From Sphingosinicella sp041916975 (GTDB taxonomy: Bacteria > Pseudomonadota > Alphaproteobacteria > Sphingomonadales > Sphingomonadaceae): a stretch of DNA of 64,000 nt. Under the pieces are notes generated by a model, which made no database searches, was not told where the DNA came from, and saw only the letters and a list, made by a program, of their open reading frames with translations. Below, piece after piece: positions 17,623 through 24,963 of the stretch (position 1 is its first letter; each line of letters opens with the position of its first letter). The position numbers and the translations under genes are program-made. Location of the stretch: positions 372,001 to 436,000 of the forward strand of contig NZ_JAYRYK010000001.1 of assembly GCF_041916975.1 (NCBI RefSeq). Direction: 5' to 3'.

Positions 17623-18437
17623 GGCGCCAGCACCTCGAGCGTCGAGACATAACCGAGGCGGCGCTGCTCGGCGCCCTTCACGCTGACGTTCTTGTCGCTG
17701 GCTTCGGCACTCATCCAATAGAGGCCCGGGTTCGGCCACGTGATCGTCACCTTGCCCTCGGCGTCGGTCTTGAGGTCCATCTGGCCGAGCTGGTCACGGT
17801 AGCGGATGCCGCCCGGCACGACCTCGATTTCGATCCCGGCCGCAGGCTTGCCATCGATCACGAACTGGAACGTCGCCGCTTCGCCCGAAACAAGGTCGTT
17901 CGGGTGAGTCACCGGCACCAGCTCAAGCCCCTTGCCACTCGGCTTCAGCGTCGCGTCCGTCGGCGCGCCGAGTGTTACGAAGATCTCGTTGCGGCTCCAG
18001 CTCTCGGAAAGCTTCACATCGGTCGCGTCCACGGGGATCAGCTCCTCGATGTCAGCCGCCGAAGCGCCGCGCGGCAGGCGCTTCTCCTCGCCGTTCTCTT
18101 TGTAGCTGCCGAAGATGCCACCGCCGGCATTCGCGATCTTGTAGGTCCCCTGCTGCTTCAGCTCGACATCGAAGGTGCTGCGGTAGCGCCCCGTCGACTC
18201 GTTCTGAAGCACCACTTCGCTGCCGTCCGGCGCCCACGCCTTCACGTTGCCGAGCCGCACCGGCTGGTGCTCGAAATAGAACAGGTCATTGGAGACGGCG
18301 GCATCCACCGTCACCCAGCTCGACTGGCCCGAAAGCACGGTCGAGGAGGGCAACATCCACTGGCGGTGTGCCTCAGCGGCGGTTGCGCTGAACAAAGCTG
18401 TCGAGATGGCGAGCGCTCGCAGGATTCCGGTTTTCAT
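17619..18437 (-). CDS. DUF4198 periplasmic protein
   Basis: A 272-residue secreted protein. The signal peptide ends AAEA and cleavage after residue 23 leaves mature sequence HRQWMLPS, so the first mature residue would be histidine. An N-terminal histidine and a following W-L/M-P segment are characteristic of DUF4198, a family that includes nickel-uptake accessory proteins such as NikK. The rest is beta-rich (two Ig/CnaB-like segments, the last with DAEGKVTITWPNPGLYWMSA). AAGGAC lies six bases before the chosen ATG. It sits 13 bases after DUF2271 and overlaps apbE, so it belongs to the same operon; its metal and role here are unknown. Confidence 0.85.
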   Translation of the reverse strand: MKTGILRALAISTALFSATAAEAHRQWMLPSSTVLSGQSSWVTVDAAVSNDLFYFEHQPVRLGNVKAWAPDGSEVVLQNESTGRYRSTFDVELKQQGTYKIANAGGGIFGSYKENGEEKRLPRGASAADIEELIPVDATDVKLSESWSRNEIFVTLGAPTDATLKPSGKGLELVPVTHPNDLVSGEAATFQFVIDGKPAAGIEIEVVPGGIRYRDQLGQMDLKTDAEGKVTITWPNPGLYWMSAEASDKNVSVKGAEQRRLGYVSTLEVLAP

Positions 18438-18450
18438 GAATATTGTCCTT

Positions 18451-18966
18451 TCAGCGTTTGAAGGTAGCGCTAACCGCACCGAGTTCTTCGCTCCCGGCCG
18501 CGCTCACGGCCTTGCCGGATTTCGGCGGCCAGCTGAACGGCAGTTTCACCAGTTCGCGGCCACCCACCTCGCGCGCGGCCTCCACAAGCAGCGTGTAGTC
18601 GCCGGCATCCAGCTTCCCGAGCACATCCGCGCCGAAGCTCACCTTGTGCGTGCCCGGCGCCTTCGTCGCGCCGGTAATGCCGTCCGCCGGGAAACTGAGC
18701 CCGCGGCCCGAGGCGCGCCACCACTGGCGCACATCGCGGAGCCACTTGGTGCCCTCATTGTCCTTCATGTCGTGGTCGTACCAGATGGCGAGCGTCTTCG
18801 CCGGCGCGCCCGTCTTTTCGAGCCAGATCGCGACATAGGGCCGGTGATACTCGGCAACGCTGAGGCGCGGGATGGTGACGGTAAGGTCAATGCTCTGCGC
18901 GGCCGCGGGCGCCGCCAGCCCCGCGAAAGCCGCGCCGGTCATCACGATACGCGTGGAAAGCTGCAT
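18451..18966 (-). CDS. DUF2271 periplasmic protein with predicted FMN site
   Basis: A 171-residue protein with a signal peptide (cleavage near AAAQ, residue 24) and a compact DUF2271 domain (VAIWLEKTGAPAKTLAIWYD, WWRASGRG). The segment D95-G-I-T98-G-A-T101 matches the ApbE acceptor pattern D-x-x-[ST]-G-A-[ST], predicting covalent FMN on T101. An ApbE gene ends the same operon. The protein would then be a periplasmic flavoprotein receiving electrons from or passing them to the PepSY membrane protein encoded just upstream. Family membership is clear; flavinylation is a prediction. A longer open frame upstream overlaps the PepSY gene and is not coding. Confidence 0.85.
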   Translation of the reverse strand: MQLSTRIVMTGAAFAGLAAPAAAQSIDLTVTIPRLSVAEYHRPYVAIWLEKTGAPAKTLAIWYDHDMKDNEGTKWLRDVRQWWRASGRGLSFPADGITGATKAPGTHKVSFGADVLGKLDAGDYTLLVEAAREVGGRELVKLPFSWPPKSGKAVSAAGSEELGAVSATFKR

Positions 18967-18977
18967 ACTGGAACCCT

Positions 18978-19619
18978 TCAGTGAATGAATATCAAGGCGA
19001 CGAGAACGGGGATGAGCAGCCCCACCCCCACGATCGGCCACGTGCTCGGCCGTTTCGCGGCATGAAGCTGGAGGAGGAACAGGCCGGTAAATGCAAACAC
19101 GAGGCAGGCGCCTGCGAAAATATCGATGAACCACTTCCACGCCGTGCCTGAATTCCGGCCCTTGTGAAGGTCGTTGAGGTAGGAAATCCAGCCGCGGTCG
19201 GTGCTCTCGGCCGTCGTGTCGCCGGTTTCGCGGTCGATCGCGACCCACCCGTCCCCGCCGGGGCGCGGCAACGCGAGATAGACCTCTTTGGGAGACCATT
19301 CCGCCTCGCCGCCCGCCTTCACGGAAAACGTGTCGGCTACCCATTGCGCGACCGATGCAGGCAGCGGTGCGCGTTCGGCCTCGCTGTCTTTCGGCGTGAT
19401 ATGCGCGAGCAGGTTTGCGGGAAGCTGCGCCGTGCGCTCCTCGATCACCGGTTCCGCCTCGATCTCGGCGGCGTGATTGAGCGTGATCCCGGTGATCGTG
19501 AACAACACGAGGCCAACGAAGCTGATGGCAGAGCTCATCCAATGCCACGTATGCAGCTGTTTCAGCCAGAACGCCTTGCGGCTTTTCTTGACCGCCTTGT
19601 TAGGCGTCACGCTGTGCAT
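18978..19619 (-). CDS. PepSY-associated membrane protein
   Basis: A 213-residue protein with membrane helices at about 29-47, 166-184 and 195-212 and a periplasmic domain between the first two containing WVAIDRETGDTTAES. Histidines sit at helix ends: H23 and H26 (LHTWHWMSS), H49, the one in YLNDLHKGRN and the one in LQLHAAK. In larger PepSY_TM proteins such as PiuB and FoxB, equivalent histidines bind heme and the proteins reduce ferric siderophores. This shorter form could move electrons across the membrane to the flavinylated DUF2271 protein. Family assignment is good; the redox role is inference. A Fur-like sequence lies about 45-55 bases upstream. Confidence 0.85.
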   Translation of the reverse strand: MHSVTPNKAVKKSRKAFWLKQLHTWHWMSSAISFVGLVLFTITGITLNHAAEIEAEPVIEERTAQLPANLLAHITPKDSEAERAPLPASVAQWVADTFSVKAGGEAEWSPKEVYLALPRPGGDGWVAIDRETGDTTAESTDRGWISYLNDLHKGRNSGTAWKWFIDIFAGACLVFAFTGLFLLQLHAAKRPSTWPIVGVGLLIPVLVALIFIH

Positions 19620-19662
19620 CGGCGCTGAATCAATCCTGTTCCTGATCGGCAGCGATGTTAAC

Positions 19663-19676
19663 GCGAACGATTATCA
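19663..19676 (-). promoter_or_regulatory. Candidate Fur half-box before the PepSY-DUF2271 operon
   Basis: On the minus strand TGATAATCGTTCGC resembles a Fur 7-1-7 element with one well-matched arm (TGATAAT). It lies 44 bases upstream of the PepSY start. The second arm is poor, so this is weaker than the sites at 12564 and 15813. Confidence 0.35.
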
Positions 19677-19711
19677 GTTACAATATAAATTCCGAACCGG
19701 GCTCGGCCGTC

Positions 19712-21493
19712 TCAGGCCGCATCCTCGAACTGCAGACGCGCGAGCCGTGCGTAGAGCCCGCCGCCCGCCATCAGCTCATCGTGCCGCCCCTGCCCCACGA
19801 TCCGCCCCTCGTCCATCACGACGATGCGGTCGGCGCCGCGCACCGTGGCAAGGCGATGCGCGATCACCAGCGTCGTGCGTCCCTGCATCAGCCGCTCAAG
19901 CGCTTCCTGCACCAGCCTCTCGCTTTCGGCATCGAGCGCCGATGTCGCCTCGTCGAGCAGCAGGATCGGCGCATTGCGCAGCACGGCGCGCGCGATCGAA
20001 AGCCGCTGCCGCTGCCCGCCCGAAAGCCGCGTTCCCGCCTCGCCGAGGAAGGTGTGGATGCCCTCCGGCAGCGCGCGCAGGAATTCCGAAGCATTCGCCG
20101 CGTCCGCCGCGGCCCACACCTCGGCCTCGGTCGCATCCGGGCGGCCATAGAGGATGTTGTTGTAGGCGCTCTCGGCGAACACCACGCTTTCCTGCGGCAC
20201 CATCGCGATACGGCCGCGCACGGCGGAAGGGTCCGCGTCGGGCAGCGCAACGCCGTCCACGCGCACCGTTCCGGCCTCCGGATCGTAGAAGCGCTGGATG
20301 AGCTGGAACAATGTCGATTTGCCTGCGCCCGATGGGCCCACGACCGCGACCGTCTCCCCCGGCGCGATGTCGAGCGAGAAGTCGCTGAGCGCCTTCGTTT
20401 CCTTGCGCGTCGGATAGCGGAAGGTCACGTTTTCGAAGCTCACGCGCCCTACCGGCGGCTGCGGCAGCGGCACGGGGTTCGCCGGCGCCGTGATCCGCGG
20501 CACCGCGCTCAGCAATTCCTTCATGCGGCCCGCCGCGCCCGTCGCCCGCATCACGTCGCCGTAAACTTCGGTAAGCGCGCCGAACGCGCCCGCAACGATC
20601 GCGGCGGTCAGCACGAAGGCCGTGATCTGGCCGCCCGTCATCACCTTGTTGATCACGTCGCTCGCACCTTCCCACAGCACCATCGTGATGCCGCCGAAGA
20701 TGATCGTGATCACGATCGCGGTCAGCACCGCGCGCATACCGATGCGTCGCCGTGCCGCGGCAAAGGTCGATTCCACCGCACGGGTGAAGCGCGCTGCCTC
20801 GTTCCGTTCCTGCGTGAACGCCTGCACAATGCGGATCGCGCCCAGCGCCTCGCTCACGATCGTCCCGACACTCGCGACATTATCCTGCGAGCTGCGAGAG
20901 AGCGCCTGCACGCGCCGGCCCATGATCGCCATCGGCAGAACCGCGAGGGGGATGCCGAGCAGCAACATGCCGGTGAGCTTGGGGCTGATCGTGAATAGGT
21001 AGATGACGCCGCCGATGCCGAGAATGGAGTTCCGAAGCGCCATCGAAAGGCTGCTGCCCACCACCTGCTCGATGATCGCCGTATCCGCCGTTAGCCGCGA
21101 GGCGATCTCGGAGGGCCGGTTTTCCTCGAAGAAGGCCGGATCGAGTGTCAGCAGGTTGGCGTGGACGCTCTGCCTGAGATCGGCCACGACCCGCTCGCCA
21201 AGCCACGACACGTAGTAGAAGCGCACCGCCGTGGCGATGCCGAGCACAGCGACCACGCCAAGCATACCGTAGAAATAAGGCGCGATCGTCGTGTCCGTTT
21301 CCGCGCCGAAGCCGTTGTCGACGATACGCTGGAAACTGCGCGGAATCGCCAGCGTCGCGAGCGCCGCGATGAACAGCGAGACGAAGAACGCCGTCACTTG
21401 CACGGGATAACGTCGCGCAAAGTTCCAGAGCAATTGCAGATTGCTGAGGGAACGCTTTTCCTTGGGCTCTTTGCCGGACTCGCTGATGCTCAT
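19712..21493 (-). CDS. ABC exporter, fused permease and ATPase
   Basis: A 593-residue half-transporter of the MsbA/ABCB-like class. The N-terminal six-helix domain (about 25-320) contains LRQSVHANLLTLDPAFFEENR and the typical SRLTADTAIIEQ coupling region. The C-terminal ATPase has Walker A VVGPSGAGKSTLF, a Q-loop (MVPQESVVF), signature LSGGQRQRLSIARA, Walker B ILLLDEATSALD and the switch histidine in VIAHRLATV. It should work as a homodimer in the inner membrane. Substrate cannot be told: lipid, drug and peptide exporters share this layout. It stands alone, 93 bases from the PepSY operon and 41 bases after the small TonB-C-like gene. Confidence 0.88.
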   Translation of the reverse strand: MSISESGKEPKEKRSLSNLQLLWNFARRYPVQVTAFFVSLFIAALATLAIPRSFQRIVDNGFGAETDTTIAPYFYGMLGVVAVLGIATAVRFYYVSWLGERVVADLRQSVHANLLTLDPAFFEENRPSEIASRLTADTAIIEQVVGSSLSMALRNSILGIGGVIYLFTISPKLTGMLLLGIPLAVLPMAIMGRRVQALSRSSQDNVASVGTIVSEALGAIRIVQAFTQERNEAARFTRAVESTFAAARRRIGMRAVLTAIVITIIFGGITMVLWEGASDVINKVMTGGQITAFVLTAAIVAGAFGALTEVYGDVMRATGAAGRMKELLSAVPRITAPANPVPLPQPPVGRVSFENVTFRYPTRKETKALSDFSLDIAPGETVAVVGPSGAGKSTLFQLIQRFYDPEAGTVRVDGVALPDADPSAVRGRIAMVPQESVVFAESAYNNILYGRPDATEAEVWAAADAANASEFLRALPEGIHTFLGEAGTRLSGGQRQRLSIARAVLRNAPILLLDEATSALDAESERLVQEALERLMQGRTTLVIAHRLATVRGADRIVVMDEGRIVGQGRHDELMAGGGLYARLARLQFEDAA

Positions 21494-21534
21494 TGCGGCG
21501 GATTAGCAGTGGCCGCGGCCGCGCTCAATGCTGC

Positions 21535-21873
21535 TCAGCCCTTCGGCGGCCAGTGCACCTCGATCTCAAGGCTCGCCGGACGCCGCGCGGGCGGCGGCGG
21601 CAACTGGCCGACCTTGAAGAACAGGTCGTCGGTGGAGCGCGTGAGAATCGGCTCCAAGCACGGTTTCACGATGTCGTAGCGCGTGATCAGCCCGTTGCCG
21701 TCCACGGCAATCCGCACTCGCGCCACGCAGGTCGCGCGCCGAACCACGGCCGAGCGCGGCATCGCCTGCGCCGCCCGCACCGCCCCGGACGCCGCCTCGG
21801 GCCACGTTGTCGCAGCCGCCGCCGGCGCCGGGGCCATCAGAACCAGAAACATAATGAACAGACGCACGCACAT
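21535..21873 (-). CDS. Small secreted protein with TonB-C-like fold
   Basis: A 112-residue protein with a signal peptide (MCVRLFIMFLVLMAPAPAAA). A short domain reading ATCVARVRIAVDGNGLITRYDIVKPC...LFFKVGQLPPPP follows, like the C-terminal domain of TonB without membrane anchor or proline-rich spacer. Two cysteines flank the domain start. GGGAG three to four bases before the ATG supports this start. It lies between the ABC exporter and terC and shares their orientation. Function is unknown; the TonB-C resemblance is a visual judgement. Confidence 0.6.
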   Translation of the reverse strand: MCVRLFIMFLVLMAPAPAAAATTWPEAASGAVRAAQAMPRSAVVRRATCVARVRIAVDGNGLITRYDIVKPCLEPILTRSTDDLFFKVGQLPPPPARRPASLEIEVHWPPKG

Positions 21874-21989
21874 CGCTCCCGCGAGATGGATCACACGCCG
21901 GCATTGCGCCCGAATGGTTTCCGGTTTCGGAAAGCGCCCGTGAATTTTTCGTGACAGCACCCCAACGATCAGGCGGGTGTGGCCGTGCC

Positions 21990-22988
21990 TCAGGTCCCCT
22001 CGGCGGGCCAGTCCGGTTCCGGTCGGCCTCGGGTCTTCCACAGCGAATAGACGATCCCCGCCGCGATCAGCGCGAAGGTCACGCCTAGGCTCAGCACAGG
22101 CGGAAATTTGTCGCCGCCGAGCAGGAAGTCCGCGATGAAGATTTTCGCGCCGATGAAGATGAGCACCGCCGCAAGCGCGTATTTCAGGTAGTGGAAGCGA
22201 TGTACCATCGCGGCGAGCGCGAAGTAGAGCGCGCGCAGGCCGAGGATGGCCATGATGTTCGACGTATAGACGATGAACGTATCGGTCGTAATCGCGAAGA
22301 TCGCGGGCACGCTGTCGACCGCGAAAACCAGATCGGCGAGATTGATGACCATAAGCGCCAGAAACAGCGGTGTGGCCGCCGTCACCAGCTTTCCGGTCCG
22401 GGCATCCGGTGTCTTCACGAAGAAGTGCTGACCATGCAGGTCAGGCGTCACGCGCATATGACGCGATATGAATTTCACCGCAGGGTTATTCGCCACGTCC
22501 ATCGGTTCGTCACCGGCGAAGAACATCTTGATGCCGGTGAAGATCAGGAAGGCGGCGAACAGATAGAGCACCCAATAGGCCTCGTTCACCAGCGCGGCGC
22601 CACCCGCGATCATCAGGCCGCGCAGCAGGATCACCGCAATGATGCCCCACAGCAGCGCGCGGTACTGATATTTGGGAGGGATCGCGAAATAGGTGAAGAT
22701 CAGGCTGATGACGAAGACGTTGTCGATCGACAGTGCCTTTTCGATGAAGAAGCCGGTGTAATATTGCATCCCGGACTCAGGCCCACGCGCATACCAGACC
22801 CAGGCGCCGAACAGCAGCGCGATACCGATGTAGAATGCAGAGAGTCTCAGGCTCTCGCCGATGCCCATTTCGCGGTCCTCCTTATGAAGCACGCCGAGAT
22901 CGAACGCCGTCAAAGCGATGACGAGCCCCAGGAAGGACAGCCAGAACCAGGCCGGTGTGCCAAGCCAATCAGCAAACAGAAACTCCAT
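21990..22988 (-). CDS. TerC/Alx family membrane protein
   Basis: A 332-residue polytopic protein of the TerC family, members of which export Mn2+ or support metal homeostasis and membrane-protein metallation. Nine or so hydrophobic helices are visible. The conserved acidic intramembrane motifs are present: EKALSIDNVFVISLIF (near residue 85) and NLADLVFAVDSVPAIFAIT (near 212). Size and motifs match Alx-type TerC. The 260-base leader contains two perfect inverted repeats, suggesting RNA-level or operator control. The ATG at 22988 gives a first helix immediately (FADWLGTPAWFWLSFLG). Confidence 0.9.
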   Translation of the reverse strand: MEFLFADWLGTPAWFWLSFLGLVIALTAFDLGVLHKEDREMGIGESLRLSAFYIGIALLFGAWVWYARGPESGMQYYTGFFIEKALSIDNVFVISLIFTYFAIPPKYQYRALLWGIIAVILLRGLMIAGGAALVNEAYWVLYLFAAFLIFTGIKMFFAGDEPMDVANNPAVKFISRHMRVTPDLHGQHFFVKTPDARTGKLVTAATPLFLALMVINLADLVFAVDSVPAIFAITTDTFIVYTSNIMAILGLRALYFALAAMVHRFHYLKYALAAVLIFIGAKIFIADFLLGGDKFPPVLSLGVTFALIAAGIVYSLWKTRGRPEPDWPAEGT

Positions 22989-23054
22989 CAGCGCACCTCG
23001 GGGGCGGAGCGCCGGGAACGACAGGGATTAAGCATTCGTCTATCTCCTCTTGTG

Positions 23055-23163
23055 GACCGTATCGGTCGCCGGAGGATCCGCGCTTTCAGGGAACAGACGT
23101 AAGCCGTCGGGCCACAAGCATCGGATCATCCGATGCGGTCCGACATCACGAGACGTGTCTCGT
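23055..23163 (-). promoter_or_regulatory. Structured leader of the terC gene
   Basis: Two perfect inverted repeats lie 12 bases apart: GCATCGGAT-C-ATCCGATGC at 23118-23136 and ACGAGAC-GT-GTCTCGT at 23148-23163. A shorter one, GACCG-TAT-CGGTC, is at 23055-23067. All fall in the non-coding stretch 22989-23250 upstream of terC. I looked for the conserved GGGGAGUAG core of the yybP-ykoY manganese riboswitch, common before this family, and did not find it. They may be operators or a different leader RNA. Confidence 0.4.
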
Positions 23164-23250
23164 CAGAGGGGCCCGGGCCGCGCCCCGTTAATGGGAATGC
23201 CCGGTGCAGCTGTCAATGGGGGGCTGGAAAGGTCACTGCGATGGTCTGGG

Positions 23251-24006
23251 TCACAGCGAATATCCCCCGTCGCTTTGTATCAGCGCGCCGGTAATCGTTG
23301 CCGCGGCGTCCGACAGCAGGAACGCGATCTGCCCGGCGATTTCGTCTGCGGTCGCGAAGCGTCCGAGCGGGGTCGCCGCAGTCGCCATGGCCTGCAGCGC
23401 AGCTTCGCGGCTGCCGAGGTCACGGACCATGTCCTCGAAAAAGGCCATTCCGTTCCAGATCGGCGTATCGACACCGCCCGGCAGAATGGCGTTCACGCGG
23501 AGGCCCCGCGACGCGCCTTCCTTGGCGGCGACCTTCGCGAGATGCGCGGCGGCGGCCTTGGATGCCCCGTATGCCGCGACGCCGGGCTCGGCCTTGATCC
23601 CGGAGATCGAGGAGACGACCACGATCGCCCCCGCCCCTGTTATCAGCCGCATCGCCGCGCGGAGCGTCAGGAAGGCGCCGTCGAGGTTCACCGAGAGCAC
23701 GCGGCGCCATTCGTCGAAGCTGAGGTCGGCGATCGGGCCGGCGCCGGAGACGCCGGCGTTGACGACGGCGAGATCGAGCCGACCGAAACGGTGCGTGATG
23801 GCGCGTTCGGCTTCCTCCCAGGTGGATGGGTCGGCGACATTGCCGGTGATCTGCAGGACGTCGGCGTCAGCAAGGGGTGGCGCGTTGTCGATATCCACCA
23901 GCGCGAAACGCCTGACGCCTTCGGCATGGAGTCGCTCGGCCGTTGCCTTGCCGATGCCGGAGGCCGCACCGGTGATCAGCACTGCCGTGGCAGACGAAAA
24001 GCTCAC
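23251..24006 (-). CDS. Short-chain dehydrogenase/reductase
   Basis: A 251-residue Rossmann oxidoreductase. It has the NAD(P) motif TGAASGIGKA, NAG in VVNAGVSGAG, the catalytic serine in VVSSISG, the Y-x3-K motif YGASKAAA and PGGVDTPIW. The aspartate in ALVDIDNAP after the second strand suggests NAD preference. The GTG start overlaps the bdhA stop (GTGA at 24006-24003), so both are in one operon. Substrate is not evident; linkage to hydroxybutyrate metabolism is inferred from the neighbour. Confidence 0.85.
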   Translation of the reverse strand: MSFSSATAVLITGAASGIGKATAERLHAEGVRRFALVDIDNAPPLADADVLQITGNVADPSTWEEAERAITHRFGRLDLAVVNAGVSGAGPIADLSFDEWRRVLSVNLDGAFLTLRAAMRLITGAGAIVVVSSISGIKAEPGVAAYGASKAAAAHLAKVAAKEGASRGLRVNAILPGGVDTPIWNGMAFFEDMVRDLGSREAALQAMATAATPLGRFATADEIAGQIAFLLSDAAATITGALIQSDGGYSL

Positions 24007-24797
24007 CGCGCCGTCCAGCCGCCGTCGATCGAGAGGATGTCGCCGGTGAACGAGCGCCCGGTTTCGCCCGCGAGGAACACCGCGAAATCGGCGACTTCTT
24101 CCGGTTCGATGAAGCGCTTGTTGGGTTGGGCGGCGAGGATGACGTTCCGCACGACCTCCTCCTCCGACATATTGTGCACCTTCGCCTGGTCGGCCACCTG
24201 ACCGGCAACGAGCGGCGTGCGCACGTAGCCGGGGCAGATCGCATTCACCGTGATGCCCGTTTCGGCGAGTTCGAGCGCCGCCGTCTTGGTGAAGCCTACA
24301 ATGCCGTGCTTCGCGGACACATAAGCCGCCTTGAATGGCGAGGCGACGAGGCCATGTGCGGACGCGATGTTGATGATGCGGCCCCAGTTCTTCGCCTTCA
24401 TTGCCGGCAGTGCCGCCTGCGTCGTGTAGAAAGCGGCGGAAAGGTTGATCGCGATGATCGCTTCCCACTTCGCCGGTGGAAATTCGTCCACCGGTGCGAC
24501 GTACTGGATGCCTGCGTTGTTGACGAGGATGTCCACCCCGCCGAGCGCCGCCGCGCAGTCGGACACGAGCTTCGTCGCTTCCGCGCCCTTGGAGAGATCC
24601 GCGGGCAGGAACGCGCAGCGCACGCCGAAGTCCGTCTCGATCCCGGCGCGTTCGCGTTCGATCGCGTCCGCATCGCCGAAGCCGTTGATGGCGATGTCGG
24701 CGCCCGCGGCGGCCATGCCGCGCGCGACTGAAAGCCCGATTCCGCTTGTCGAGCCGGTGACGAGGGCAATGCGGCCCTCAAGCGTTCTGGCGGTCAT
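24003..24797 (-). CDS. bdhA: 3-hydroxybutyrate dehydrogenase
   Basis: A 264-residue SDR that oxidises D-3-hydroxybutyrate to acetoacetate with NAD+. General SDR motifs are TGSTSGIG, NNAGIQYV and YVSAKHG. The BdhA-specific stretches are SAHGLVASPFKAAYVSAKHG and CPGYVRTPLVAGQVADQAK. The substrate-site glutamine and histidine typical of these enzymes occur in IQYV and SAHG. AAAGGAG precedes the ATG by about six bases. It is divergent from phaZ, so polymer hydrolysis and monomer oxidation share a control region. Confidence 0.92.
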   Translation of the reverse strand: MTARTLEGRIALVTGSTSGIGLSVARGMAAAGADIAINGFGDADAIERERAGIETDFGVRCAFLPADLSKGAEATKLVSDCAAALGGVDILVNNAGIQYVAPVDEFPPAKWEAIIAINLSAAFYTTQAALPAMKAKNWGRIINIASAHGLVASPFKAAYVSAKHGIVGFTKTAALELAETGITVNAICPGYVRTPLVAGQVADQAKVHNMSEEEVVRNVILAAQPNKRFIEPEEVADFAVFLAGETGRSFTGDILSIDGGWTAR

Positions 24798-24963
24798 GGC
24801 GTTCTCCTTTGCAGCATTTGCGAAGCGCTTGCAGAACCGTCGTTAACGGCCCGCTCATTGTGCAATGCAATAATCGATGGACTCGCGATTTGCACGGGTT
24901 AAGCTGATCGGGAGACGACCGGCGTTCGATGCAAATGCCGGCGTTGCGAGCGGGGTATTGTGA
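24798..24963. promoter_or_regulatory. Divergent bdhA-phaZ control region
   Basis: This 166-base gap separates the two PHB-mobilising units. It contains TGCAATGCA at 24861-24869 within TTGTGCAATGCAATAAT. PhaR regulators of other alphaproteobacteria bind TGCAATGCA-like sequences, so this is a candidate PhaR operator. No phaR gene is in the window. Confidence 0.4.

Noticed and set aside
22989..23250. yybP-ykoY manganese riboswitch before terC
   Set aside because: The conserved GGGGAGUAG core and its partner loop were not found on reading the leader, although the gene family made it likely.
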